Below, piece after piece: positions 31,953 through 41,443 of a stretch of DNA of 51,856 nucleotides. A program made the position numbers and the translations under genes. The stretch comes from an uncultured Collinsella sp. (GTDB lineage: Bacteria > Actinomycetota > Coriobacteriia > Coriobacteriales > Coriobacteriaceae), in NCBI GenBank assembly GCA_900754075.1, contig CAAEBN010000019.1, positions 1 through 51,856 on the forward strand. The letters are read 5' to 3'. The notes under the pieces are model-generated. The model saw only the letters and a program-made list of their open reading frames with translations, ran no database searches and had not been told where the DNA came from. Positions within the stretch are counted from its first letter, which is position 1, and each line of letters starts with the position of its first letter.

Positions 31953-32060
31953 AAGGGCATCCCGTTATTTGGCCGAAAACCGGGTCGCAGTTTCCGGTTG
32001 GGCCCGCTAGAGGAAACTGCGACCCGGAATCCAAGCTCAAACCGGGATGAACTTTCCGCA
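31953..32060. repeat. Two GGAAA-TGCGACCC palindromic units
   Basis: Two adjacent units of the family at 10318-10495. The first begins GCGGAAAGGGCATCCCG and ends GGGTCGCAGTTTCC, the second begins GGAAACTGCGACCC and ends GGGATGAACTTTCC. The outer arms of the pair also match each other, so the two nest. The 596-nt gap 31726-32321 otherwise holds the ferredoxin upstream region, for which no clear promoter was found, and the dnaK control region. Confidence 0.75.
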
Positions 32061-32185
32061 AGACGGCCCCCAGGCACCCCCGGACGCAAACCTCAGTCAA
32101 CTCTACATAGATCTCAATAGATCTGCCGAGAACTCAAACAGTGCATCTACCTGCGCATTTGAGAACCTAAACTCTCAGAGATAAG

Positions 32186-32212
32186 AAATCTTATATGAAT
32201 TGACTTAGATTT
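32186..32212 (+). promoter_or_regulatory. Stress-operon box upstream of dnaK (probable HspR site)
   Basis: AAATCTTATAT, five variable bases, then GACTTAGATTT. The same 27-bp box stands upstream of clpB at 41328-41354. The outer ends form a dyad AAATCT..AGATTT. It differs from the actinobacterial HAIR consensus CTTGAGT-N7-ACTCAAG but keeps a CTT..ACT-like centre. A TTGACT lies inside (32200-32205), so bound protein could cover the promoter. Confidence 0.6.
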
Positions 32213-32321
32213 TGTATATTCCGACCCATAAGGGGATACACTACATCCTGAAAGACAAGCCGAAGCGCCGCGCGACAGACCGTCGAGGCGGCGCGAACGC
32301 AAAAGAGAGAGGGAATTTCTA

Positions 32322-34214
<1,893 letters not shown>

Positions 34215-34216
34215 TC

Positions 34217-35059
34217 ATGTCCGCCCGTAAAGCTCGCACGGAGGCGGCTGCCGCTGGCGCCGCCCCCGTTGACTCTGAGGAGAAGGACGTGAAGATTCCC
34301 GTAGAGGCCGTCGACGATACCGAGGTCAACGAGGCCGAGGCCGCCGAGGCTGCCGAGAACCAGGTAGAGGATTCCAACAAGGAGGCGACGATGACCGAGG
34401 ACGAGATGGTGGAAGCTGCTATCCGCGCCGGTGAGGAAGCCGCCGATAACGACTTTAAGCTCAAGTTCGAGCAGGCCCAAAAGGAGCTCGCCGACGTGCG
34501 CAGCGAGCTCGATGCTGCGGCAGAGGCCCAGAAGGCCGCCGAGGACAAGGCAAAGGACGCCACCGAGCGTACCGCCCGTCTTCAGGCCGACTGGGAGAAC
34601 TTCCGTCGCCGCACTGCCAACGAGCGCATCGCCGAGCGCGAGCGCGCGACCGAGAAGCTCGTCACTGCGCTGCTGCCGGTGGTTGACGATATCGAGCGTG
34701 CAATCGACCATGCCCGTAGCCAGGAGCTTTCCGACGATTTTAAGCAGTTCGTCGATGGCGTTGACGCGGTGCATGCCAAGCTGCTCGATGTGTTTGCGCA
34801 CGAGGGCGTTGAGCCCATCGACCCCAAGGGCGAGGCGTTCGATCCGCTCGAGCACCAGGCTGTGGGTCGTGTCGAGGACGCATCGCAGTACGACGAGACC
34901 GTCAACGACGTGTACCAGAAGGGCTACCGCATGGCGGACCGCATCCTGCGCTCCGCGATGGTGACGGTGACCTACGGTGGCGATAAGCGCCCCGCACCGG
35001 AGCCCGAAGCGGCGCCCGAGGATGCCGCGGCCGATACGGCCGAGGGCACCGAGGAGTAA
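34217..35059 (+). CDS. grpE: Nucleotide exchange factor GrpE
   Basis: A 280-residue cofactor that releases ADP from DnaK. After a long acidic N-terminal stretch (1-60), a coiled coil (about 75-130) leads into the family core DWENFRRRTANERIAERERA, then LLPVVDDIERAI and the beta domain FDPLEHQAVGRV. The frame opens 2 nt after dnaK. An internal ATG at 34391 has a much better ribosome site (AAGGAGG at 34379-34385) and would give 222 residues, the usual GrpE length. Both forms may be made. A terminator-like hairpin follows the stop. Confidence 0.94.
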   Translation: MSARKARTEAAAAGAAPVDSEEKDVKIPVEAVDDTEVNEAEAAEAAENQVEDSNKEATMTEDEMVEAAIRAGEEAADNDFKLKFEQAQKELADVRSELDAAAEAQKAAEDKAKDATERTARLQADWENFRRRTANERIAERERATEKLVTALLPVVDDIERAIDHARSQELSDDFKQFVDGVDAVHAKLLDVFAHEGVEPIDPKGEAFDPLEHQAVGRVEDASQYDETVNDVYQKGYRMADRILRSAMVTVTYGGDKRPAPEPEAAPEDAAADTAEGTEE

Positions 35060-35064
35060 TTGAG

Positions 35065-35096
35065 AAGGGCCCCGGGGCAACACCCGGGGCCCTTTC
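35065..35096 (+). terminator. Terminator or attenuator between grpE and dnaJ
   Basis: A near-perfect GC hairpin (AAGGGCCCCGGGG..CCCGGGGCCCTT) followed by TTTCT. Its place inside the dnaK operon implies partial termination, giving less dnaJ-hspR message than dnaK-grpE. Confidence 0.75.
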
Positions 35097-35167
35097 TGGC
35101 CAAGTGCCATATGACAGCATGAGCCGCCGTCCGCAGGGACGGCGGATATAACAGGAGAGGAGCTACG

Positions 35168-36133
35168 ATGGCTGCAGGCAAAACCTTCTATGACATCCTG
35201 GGCGTATCCAAGAGCGCCTCCGACAAAGAGATCAAGAGCGCGTTTCGCAAGCTCGCGCAAAAATATCACCCCGATGCCGGCGGCGACGAGGCCAAGTTTA
35301 AGGAGATCAGCGAGGCCTACGAGACGCTTTCGGACGAGAAGAAGCGCAAAGAGTACGACCAGATGCTCATGTTCGGCGGCATGCCGGGCGCGGGCGGCGC
35401 GTATAGCGGTGGCTACGGCGCCGGTGCCGGCGCGAGCGGTTGGGGCGATATCTTCGACAGCATCTTTAGTGGCAACGGCGCCTGGGGCAGCGATTGGGGC
35501 TCGGGCTTTGCCGGGGCCGCGGGTGCTGCCGGTGCGGGCGCGGGCCGCAACCGCGCGCGCAAGGGCGGCGACCTGTCGCTGACCGTCGATGTGACGGCTG
35601 AGGACGCGTTCCGCGGCGTGACGCACAAGGTCACCTACCGCATTCCCTCGACGGGCGAGCAGCAGACCATCACGGTCTCGGTGCCCGCGGGCGCGGTCGA
35701 CGGCGGCAAATTGCGTTACAAGCGCCGTGGCGAGTACGGCGTTGCCGGAGGCGAGCGTGGCGACCTGGTCGTGACCACGCATGTGGAGGAGCATCCGCTG
35801 TTTAAGCGCAAGGGTGCCGACGTGACCATGGAGGTGCCGATCTCGGTCTACGAGGCGGCGCTCGGCTGCACGGTGGATGTGCCCACGCCCGGCGGCGCGA
35901 CGGTTCGTCTGAAGGTGCCCGCTGGCACCCAGACGGGCAAGAAGTTCCGCTTTAAGGAGATGGGTGCGCCCGACGTTAAGCATCGCGGCCGCACGGGTGC
36001 GCTACTCGTCGAGATCAAGGTGCAGGTTCCCACGAGCCTATCCGACGACGAGCGCGATGCCATGACCAGGCTGCGCGAGGCCGACACGCGCGATTATCGC
36101 GAGAAGGTCAACCGTTACAAGGCGACGTTCTAG
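35168..36133 (+). CDS. dnaJ: DnaJ-class co-chaperone without zinc finger (CbpA type)
   Basis: A 321-residue J-domain protein stimulating DnaK ATPase. The J domain (1-70) has the HPD motif in KYHPDAGG. A Gly/Ala-rich linker follows (about 75-135). The two substrate-binding beta domains contain GGDLSLTVDVTAEDAFRGV and VPAGTQTGKKFRFKEMGAP. No C-x2-C-x-G-x-G repeats are present, so it is a type II, CbpA-like protein even though it occupies the dnaJ place of the operon. AGGAGAGGAG gives a strong start at 35168. Confidence 0.95.
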   Translation: MAAGKTFYDILGVSKSASDKEIKSAFRKLAQKYHPDAGGDEAKFKEISEAYETLSDEKKRKEYDQMLMFGGMPGAGGAYSGGYGAGAGASGWGDIFDSIFSGNGAWGSDWGSGFAGAAGAAGAGAGRNRARKGGDLSLTVDVTAEDAFRGVTHKVTYRIPSTGEQQTITVSVPAGAVDGGKLRYKRRGEYGVAGGERGDLVVTTHVEEHPLFKRKGADVTMEVPISVYEAALGCTVDVPTPGGATVRLKVPAGTQTGKKFRFKEMGAPDVKHRGRTGALLVEIKVQVPTSLSDDERDAMTRLREADTRDYREKVNRYKATF

Positions 36134-36205
36134 GGCGGTCGTGGCGCTCGACCGCGCCCGCGGGCTTATGATGGACGATAACGAGACGGAAAGGGGTCAG
36201 GTAGC

Positions 36206-36622
36206 ATGGCCGAGGACAATAGGAACAAACCGCTGTACATGATCAGCGTGGCGGCCGAGCTGACCGGCATGCATCCGCAGACTCTGCGCGTCTACGAGTC
36301 CAAGGGCCTGGTGAACCCCCAGCGCTCAGGCGGTAACACGCGTCTGTATTCGCGTGCCGATATCGAGCGCCTGGAGCTCATCAACCAGCTCACCGACGAG
36401 GGCATCAACCTTGCCGGCGTGGTGCGCATCCTCGATATGAAGGAGCGTGCCGAGGAGCGTGAGCGCGAGAACGAAAAGCTCCGTGCTCGCGTGCGCCAGC
36501 TCGAGGACGAGCTGCATGAGTACAAGATGCAGAAGAAGATCACCGCCCTGGCCCCGCGCGATGGTTCAGTCAACCCCGAGCAGGTCATGCGCAAGCTTTT
36601 GGGTGCCGGCGGGGATCTCTAG
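36206..36622 (+). CDS. hspR: Heat-shock repressor HspR (MerR family)
   Basis: A 138-residue regulator with a MerR-type winged helix at the N-terminus (YMISVAAELTGMHPQTLRVYESKGL, then RSGGNTRLYSRADIERL) and a charged coiled coil from about 75 to 110. HspR of actinobacteria represses dnaK and clpB and uses DnaK as co-repressor. It closes the dnaK operon here, so autoregulation is expected. The shared boxes before dnaK and clpB are its likely sites. Its stop codon touches structured element copy 3. Confidence 0.95.
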   Translation: MAEDNRNKPLYMISVAAELTGMHPQTLRVYESKGLVNPQRSGGNTRLYSRADIERLELINQLTDEGINLAGVVRILDMKERAEERERENEKLRARVRQLEDELHEYKMQKKITALAPRDGSVNPEQVMRKLLGAGGDL

Positions 36623-36763
36623 GTTACGCCGTTCTGCCGAACGGCGTAACGGCTCGACGCTGCGCGACGTCCAGAGCGACAATTTGTCATTCAAAAGGCA
36701 AGGCATGACCAGAAGGTCTATGCCTTGCCTTTTTCATGCCAACTTGTTCGCTCTGGACGTCGC
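36623..36763 (+). repeat. Multi-stem structured intergenic element, copy 3
   Basis: Begins at the base after the hspR stop codon. P1 GTTACGCCGTTC (36623-36634) pairs with 36639-36650. GACGCTGC follows (36655-36662). The outer stem P2 is the best of the three: GCGACGTCCAGAGCGA (36664-36679) is fully complementary to 36748-36763, 16 bp. Mini-hairpin P3 reads GACA-ATT-TGTC, where the other copies have GGCA-ATC-TGCC. P4 (36694-36733) has the AGAA loop and ends in five T like a terminator. Confidence 0.8.
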
Positions 36764-36811
36764 TCGCTGTCCGTCCTCTGCCTGCGGCGTTGCCTTGCTC
36801 CGGATGCGGTA

Positions 36812-36860
36812 GTCGTTGGGGACGTTCTTAAATGACTAGTCGAAAGGGACGCTCTTGCAC
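36812..36860. repeat. GGGGACG/ACTAGTC family fragment after element copy 3
   Basis: TAGTCGTTGGGGACGTTC followed by TTAAATGACTAGTC and a diverged GGGACGCTCTTGC. The phrase is the complement of parts of the sequences at 4370-4449 and 51485-51566. The stretch between 36764 and 36811 repeats the trailing CTGTCCGTCCTCT seen after element copy 2 at 10138-10150. Confidence 0.55.
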
Positions 36861-36895
36861 CAAATCTGCCTGCCCACATCGGGCTTGTCCTGTAC

Positions 36896-36924
36896 TTTAC
36901 TGAGATAAAGTGAACGTGTAGATT
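36896..36924 (+). promoter_or_regulatory. Probable promoter of the hydratase gene
   Basis: -35 TTTACT (36896-36901), 17 bp, -10 TAGATT (36919-36924). It would give a leader of about 80 nt before the ATG at 37012. Confidence 0.45.
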
Positions 36925-37011
36925 CGTAACCCACTCGCAACCGTTCTATGGCACGATATTGAACGAATGTATGCTATGCGCCCGAGCCTTTCGGGCAGAG
37001 TGGGAGACAGT

Positions 37012-39312
37012 ATGGTCAAGCTGTACGAGGACGGCATCTACCTGCGCGGTGGCAGCGAGGTTGTGCCTGCGGCCGAGGCTGCCGAGCGCGGTATTACGCA
37101 GACGCCCGAGGATGCCAAGCGCGGCACCATCGCGTATTCGATCCTCCAGGCACACAACACGTCCGGCGACCCCGAGGCGCTCAAGATTCGTTTCGATGCC
37201 ATGGCGAGCCACGATATCACCTTCGTCGGCATCATCCAGACGGCGCGCGCCTCGGGCATGGAGCAGTTCCCGCTGCCCTACGTACTCACTAACTGCCACA
37301 ACTCGCTGTGCGCCGTGGGCGGCACTATCAACGAGGACGACCACGTCTTCGGTCTCTCGGCCGCCAAAAAGTACGGCGGCATCTTCGTCCCGCCGCACAT
37401 CGCCGTCATCCACTCCTTTATGCGTGAGAACTTCGCCGGTTGCGGCAAGATGATCCTGGGCTCCGACTCGCACACCCGCTACGGCGCCCTGGGCACCATG
37501 GCCGTGGGCGAGGGCGGCGGCGAGCTGGCAAAGCAGCTGCTGCGTGACACCTACGATGTCGCCTATCCCGGCGTCGTCGCCATCTACCTCACGGGCGCCC
37601 CGCGTCCCGGCGTCGGCCCGCACGATGTGGCGCTCGCTATCATTCGCGCTGTCTTTGCCAAGGGCTACGTCAAGAACAAGGTCATGGAGTTCGTGGGCCC
37701 GGGTATCGCGAGCATGACGACCGACTACCGCAACGGCGTCGATGTCATGACCACCGAGACCACCTGCCTGTCGAGCATCTGGGCCACCGACGAGGACACG
37801 CACGCGTTTTTAACCATGCACGGCCGCGGCGACGACTACCGCGAGCTCAAGCCCGCCGATGTCGCCTACTATGACGGCTGCGTCGAGGTCGATCTGTCGA
37901 GCATCAAGCCCATGATCGCGCTGCCATTCCATCCTTCCAACGGCTTTGAGATCGACGAGCTCAACGAGAACCTCGAGGACATCCTTCACGAGGTGGAGCT
38001 CGAGGCCGCCAAGATCGGCGAGGGCAAGACGCACTTTAGCCTGCTCGACAAGATCGTCGACGGCAAGCTGCACGTGCAGCAGGGCGTTATCGCCGGCTGC
38101 TCGGGCGGCAACTACGACTCCGTGGTCCAGGCTGCCCGCGTGCTCAAGGGGGCCAACACCGGCTGCGGCGAGTTCTCGCTATCGGTCTACCCCACGAGCC
38201 AGCCCGTGGCGCTCGAGCTTACGCGCCGCGGCTATATTTACGACCTCATGGAGGCCGGCGCGATTGTGCGCACGGCATTCTGCGGCCCGTGCTTCGGCGC
38301 CGGCGACACGCCCGCCAACAACGGCCTTTCAATCCGCCACACTACGCGCAACTTCCCCAACCGCGAGGGTTCCAAGCCGGGCAATGGCCAGCTGAGCGCC
38401 GTGGCCCTGATGGACGCCCGCTCCATCGCCGCGACCGCTGCCAACGGTGGCATCCTGACGCCGGCGACCGACCTGCCCGAGGAGACCTGGGACGAGGCCT
38501 GCGAGTACACCTTTGACGACGCGCCGTATAAAAAGCGCGTGTACTGGGGCTTTGGCAAGGCGGAGCCTGCCGACGAGCTGGTCGAGGGCCCCAACATCAA
38601 GCCGTGGCCCGCGATGGAGCCGCTCGGCGACGATATCCTGCTCAAGGTGTGCTCCAAGATCATGGACCCGGTCACCACGACCGACGAGCTCATCCCCTCG
38701 GGCGAGACGAGCTCCTTCCGCTCCAACCCGCTGGGTCTGGCAGAGTTTACGCTCAGCCGTCGCGACCCGGCCTACGTGGGTCGTTCCAAGGAGGTCGACG
38801 CCGTGGAAAAGCGCCGTGTGGCCGGCGAGGCCGCGGGCGACCTGGCGGCGCTCGATGCCGAGCTTGCTGGTGTGTTTGAGGCGCTGGCCGGCGCGGGTGT
38901 CGCTGCCGACGCCAAGGCGACCGAGTACGGTTCCATGCTCTACGCCAAGAAGCCCGGTGACGGTTCTGCCCGCGAGCAGGCCGCGAGCTGTCAGCGCGTA
39001 ATTGGTGGCCTGGCCAACATCGTCCACGAGTACGCCACCAAGCGCTATCGCTCCAACGTAATGAACTGGGGCATGGTGCCCTTCCAGATGGAGGCTGAGC
39101 CCAACTTTGAGGTGGGCGACTACGTCTTTGTGCCGGGTATCCGTGCCGCGCTCGATGGCGACCTAAAGGACATCGCCGCCTACGTGGTGCGCGCCGACGG
39201 TGCGGTCGAGCTGATTGAGCTCTACATTGCCGATATGACGGCAGAGGAGCGTGCTATCGTCAAGGCCGGCTGCCTGATCAACTACAACAAGTTCAAGGCC
39301 GCTGCCGAGTAA
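37012..39312 (+). CDS. Aconitase-superfamily hydratase (YbhJ-like)
   Basis: A 766-residue protein of the aconitase/homoaconitase fold. Family marks are HNTSGDP near the start, GSDSHTRYGALGTMAVGEGG, the Fe-S cysteines in IAGCSGGNYDS and FCGPCFGAGDTP, and a C-terminal swivel domain with MNWGMVPFQ. It resembles the little-studied hydratases named YbhJ more than true aconitases, which have longer conserved C-terminal segments. The ATG at 37012 follows GGGAGA. It is a single gene, separated from hspR by the structured element. The substrate is unknown; a role in the citrate branch or in a hydroxy-acid dehydration pathway is possible, and no other TCA gene is near. Confidence 0.8.
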   Translation: MVKLYEDGIYLRGGSEVVPAAEAAERGITQTPEDAKRGTIAYSILQAHNTSGDPEALKIRFDAMASHDITFVGIIQTARASGMEQFPLPYVLTNCHNSLCAVGGTINEDDHVFGLSAAKKYGGIFVPPHIAVIHSFMRENFAGCGKMILGSDSHTRYGALGTMAVGEGGGELAKQLLRDTYDVAYPGVVAIYLTGAPRPGVGPHDVALAIIRAVFAKGYVKNKVMEFVGPGIASMTTDYRNGVDVMTTETTCLSSIWATDEDTHAFLTMHGRGDDYRELKPADVAYYDGCVEVDLSSIKPMIALPFHPSNGFEIDELNENLEDILHEVELEAAKIGEGKTHFSLLDKIVDGKLHVQQGVIAGCSGGNYDSVVQAARVLKGANTGCGEFSLSVYPTSQPVALELTRRGYIYDLMEAGAIVRTAFCGPCFGAGDTPANNGLSIRHTTRNFPNREGSKPGNGQLSAVALMDARSIAATAANGGILTPATDLPEETWDEACEYTFDDAPYKKRVYWGFGKAEPADELVEGPNIKPWPAMEPLGDDILLKVCSKIMDPVTTTDELIPSGETSSFRSNPLGLAEFTLSRRDPAYVGRSKEVDAVEKRRVAGEAAGDLAALDAELAGVFEALAGAGVAADAKATEYGSMLYAKKPGDGSAREQAASCQRVIGGLANIVHEYATKRYRSNVMNWGMVPFQMEAEPNFEVGDYVFVPGIRAALDGDLKDIAAYVVRADGAVELIELYIADMTAEERAIVKAGCLINYNKFKAAAE

Positions 39313-39327
39313 CGCACTAAATTGTCC

Positions 39328-39401
39328 GCCCGGGGCTTACCCTTCCCCGCCCGCTCACGCGCTTCGCGAGGGTCGCGTTCGGGAAAGGATAAGCCCCGGG
39401 C
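39328..39401. repeat. Long palindrome after the hydratase gene
   Basis: GCCCGGGGCTTACCCTTCCC (39328-39347) faces a near-complement (39381-39401, one inserted base) and encloses GCGCTTCGC. It lies before a regular terminator and may be a further intergenic palindrome family. Confidence 0.7.
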
Positions 39402-39458
39402 TACATTTCTGCGTTCTCGTTGGGTCTTGAGGGACGCTAATAAATAGACTTGCTTGAT

Positions 39459-39490
39459 GCCGCCTCTGTTATCGGGGCGGCTTCTTTTTT
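39459..39490 (+). terminator. Terminator after the hydratase gene
   Basis: GCCGCCTC..GGGGCGGC hairpin followed by TTCTTTTTT. Confidence 0.85.
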
Positions 39491-39501
39491 GTCGAAAACC
39501 G

Positions 39502-39528
39502 CCACAAAGGGGACAGGCACCTTTGTGG
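39502..39528. repeat. CCACAAAGG palindrome, left of the orphan gene pair
   Basis: CCACAAAGG and CCTTTGTGG enclose GGACAGGCA. The preceding GTCGAAAACC is shared with the copy at 40366-40398, so homology extends beyond the arms. Confidence 0.8.
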
Positions 39529-39585
39529 TGGTGGGGACGAGCTCGATGTTGTTGTGATCGTTGAGCGGCATGTTAATGGGCGGCT

Positions 39586-40254
39586 CTAGAGAATTTCATC
39601 TGGGCTGGTGGGCTTGGTTGTTTTGGGGATGCCGAGTTTGGATGACGCGAAATCGTCAACATCGTCCTTGATTCCATCTTTGGTGTAGACGGTGACCGTA
39701 TAGGTGCTGTGCCCGAATTCGCTCTTGTCGCGTGTCGCCCAGGCCTGCCAGTAGGCAGCCCCGCTTCGCCCTTGGATTTTTCCGACACGGCGGAGTTCTG
39801 TTCGCTTTAATTTCTGGTTGCTATAGATGGTTCGACCGGCCTCCTCGGTGAGCCCGCACTGTCCAAGCATCTTGTCGAGGACTTGGTTCATGTGGCGCTC
39901 ATCGGTGTTTGGTGCGTAGTCGTAGGCGAGGGTGATGGAGTCAAGAGGCTGGTCGTCGATCAGATAATTCATTGTCTGAGGTTCGAGGCAGAAATAAGGA
40001 GAGCATCCGTCGACCTTGCCGAGCAACGGTAACTTGGACTGCCAACTTCCGGTGGGAATTGCATATTCGTAGAACACGCCACGACAAATAAAGGAGAGCG
40101 AGGTGGCACGCGAGCCGGCGTCGACCATTCCGCATAAATCGAAGGGCGAGGCGATACCGAGGGAAAAGGGTGTGACGACGATAAAGAAGAACATCGCGAT
40201 GGGTATGGCGAAAATGGTAATGACGTTGCGGCCGGTGGAATGAGACGGCTTCAT
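39586..40254 (-). CDS. Orphan membrane-anchored protein
   Basis: A 222-residue protein of unknown family. One hydrophobic helix near the N-terminus (about 10-32, VITIFAIPIAMFFFIVV) is followed by an extracytoplasmic part with four Cys (DLCGM, FICRG, GCSPYFCLE). The C-terminal half is charged and likely alpha/beta (VGKIQGRSGAAYWQAW, STYTVTVYTKDG). GGGGAG precedes the ATG at 40254. GC content is visibly lower than the adjoining hydratase and clpB genes. It is divergent from the next orphan gene, and CCACAAAGG palindromes flank both. No function can be given. Confidence 0.75.
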   Translation of the reverse strand: MKPSHSTGRNVITIFAIPIAMFFFIVVTPFSLGIASPFDLCGMVDAGSRATSLSFICRGVFYEYAIPTGSWQSKLPLLGKVDGCSPYFCLEPQTMNYLIDDQPLDSITLAYDYAPNTDERHMNQVLDKMLGQCGLTEEAGRTIYSNQKLKRTELRRVGKIQGRSGAAYWQAWATRDKSEFGHSTYTVTVYTKDGIKDDVDDFASSKLGIPKTTKPTSPDEIL

Positions 40255-40365
40255 ATGATCTCCCCGAGACAAAAAGCTGTTGAGGATAGATAGAAATAGA
40301 TATATTCAGATAACAAATTAAGTTTAATCTCTGGACGTGAGATGGTCGACCGTTAGCGTCGAAAA

Positions 40366-40398
40366 CCACCACAAAGGGGCCTGTCCCTTTCGTGGTGG
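40366..40398. repeat. CCACAAAGG palindrome between the orphan genes
   Basis: CCACCACAAAGG and the complementary right arm with one inserted base (CCCTTTCGTGGTGG) enclose GGCCTGT. It occupies the divergent intergenic region of the two orphan genes. No convincing promoters were seen in 40255-40486. Confidence 0.8.
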
Positions 40399-40486
40399 AG
40401 GGGAGTGGGCGGCTTCTTTTGGTGATAGTGTTAGCTGGCGGTATCATTAGCGCACGTCGCAGGTTTGTATTGTGAGGTGTTTTGCC

Positions 40487-41158
40487 GTGAGCCGTTCAGC
40501 CCGTATTGGATTGATTGTTTTGGCGTTTGCGATCACCGTGGTTGGCATGGGTGCTGTCGGTATGGCGTTTCTGCCTGCTGCGGTGACGGAGCCGGTGGTC
40601 AAGCCTGTGACTCAATCTGTCGAACTTCTGACCGGCGCCGCCAAGCCTGAGACCATTACCGTTGATTTTGATGAGCAACCGGCTGCGCTGGGCATTAGTA
40701 ATTATCCACATATTCAGCTTGGGGCTATGCGCTATACCACGGATTCTAGTCTGATCGACAGGGCGTCCGAGCTACTCAGGGGCAAAACATTTAAGCGTTG
40801 GTACGGATATGCGTCCTATCGGGCAAAAGCGAACGACATGGTTGGCGGATGCCACTCTTCCATCGAGCTGGACACTGCAAACGGCGCAAAGTTATGTGAT
40901 GTCTCGTACGATCCGGGCTACCAGGGCAATGAGGGTCCGGGCATCTACATCATGGACGGCGATGTCGCCTATGTCATGGAGGGCGACCAGACCGAGCTCA
41001 ACGATTTTATGGGCCAGTGTATCCAAGATGCCTATAAACAAACCTGCTTGCCCGACCCGCAGACTGCACGCGATAGTGGGTCTGCCCGTACATGGCTGTT
41101 CGAGGATGAGATGCCCTGGACCGTCGAATCGGGAAGTACGGGTTCGGCGAAGGAGTAG
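40487..41158 (+). CDS. Orphan membrane-anchored protein
   Basis: A 223-residue protein of unknown family with an N-terminal hydrophobic helix (about 5-32, IGLIVLAFAITVVGMGAVGMAFL) and an extracytoplasmic domain with four Cys (GGCHSS, KLCDV, GQCIQ, QTCLP) likely to form disulfides. A GTG at 40487 with GAGGTG upstream is the chosen start. Base composition is lower in GC than neighbours, as in the divergent gene. The two share size, one anchor helix and four exported Cys, but no clear sequence similarity was found by eye. Confidence 0.75.
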   Translation: MSRSARIGLIVLAFAITVVGMGAVGMAFLPAAVTEPVVKPVTQSVELLTGAAKPETITVDFDEQPAALGISNYPHIQLGAMRYTTDSSLIDRASELLRGKTFKRWYGYASYRAKANDMVGGCHSSIELDTANGAKLCDVSYDPGYQGNEGPGIYIMDGDVAYVMEGDQTELNDFMGQCIQDAYKQTCLPDPQTARDSGSARTWLFEDEMPWTVESGSTGSAKE

Positions 41159-41160
41159 AG

Positions 41161-41207
41161 ACCGCGACCACCACAAAGGTGCCTGTCCCCTTTGTGGTGG
41201 TCGCGGT
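41161..41207. repeat. CCACAAAGG palindrome, right of the orphan gene pair
   Basis: The longest copy: perfect 19-bp arms (ACCGCGACCACCACAAAGG and complement) around TGCCTGTCC. It begins 2 nt after the stop codon of the orphan gene at 40487-41158. Confidence 0.88.
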
Positions 41208-41210
41208 CTG

Positions 41211-41265
41211 TCTCGATCTGTAACATCTAGAGCCATAAACAGCCGCTAGATGTTACAGATCGAGA
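41211..41265. repeat. Palindrome with perfect 20-bp arms
   Basis: TCTCGATCTGTAACATCTAG (41211-41230) and its complement (41246-41265) around a 15-nt centre. It begins 3 nt after the CCACAAAGG palindrome. The arms are less GC-rich than other palindromes here. Confidence 0.88.
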
Positions 41266-41327
41266 TAGTTAGGGGACGAGGCCGCAGTGGGTGAGCGTGC
41301 CTGCTCCCTATCACTTAATCACTCAGA

Positions 41328-41354
41328 AAATCTTATATATAGAGACTTAGATTT
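41328..41354 (+). promoter_or_regulatory. Stress-operon box upstream of clpB (probable HspR site)
   Basis: AAATCTTATAT, five bases, GACTTAGATTT, identical to the box at 32186-32212 before dnaK except in the five-base centre. It is followed by TGTATAAGATC. Both boxes lie about 90-135 nt ahead of the start codon, and both leaders contain a small GC hairpin before the ribosome site. Confidence 0.6.
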
Positions 41355-41443
41355 ATGTATAAGATCGCACAAAGCTGGCAACAATACTTCTCGAACAACG
41401 TGAAGCCGCCCCGTAGGGCGGCCACCCCAAGAGAGGTGATTCC

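Noticed and set aside
35168..36133. Broken dnaJ that lost its zinc finger
   Set aside because: The protein is a complete type II (CbpA-like) co-chaperone with an intact linker and C-terminal domains, not a deletion.
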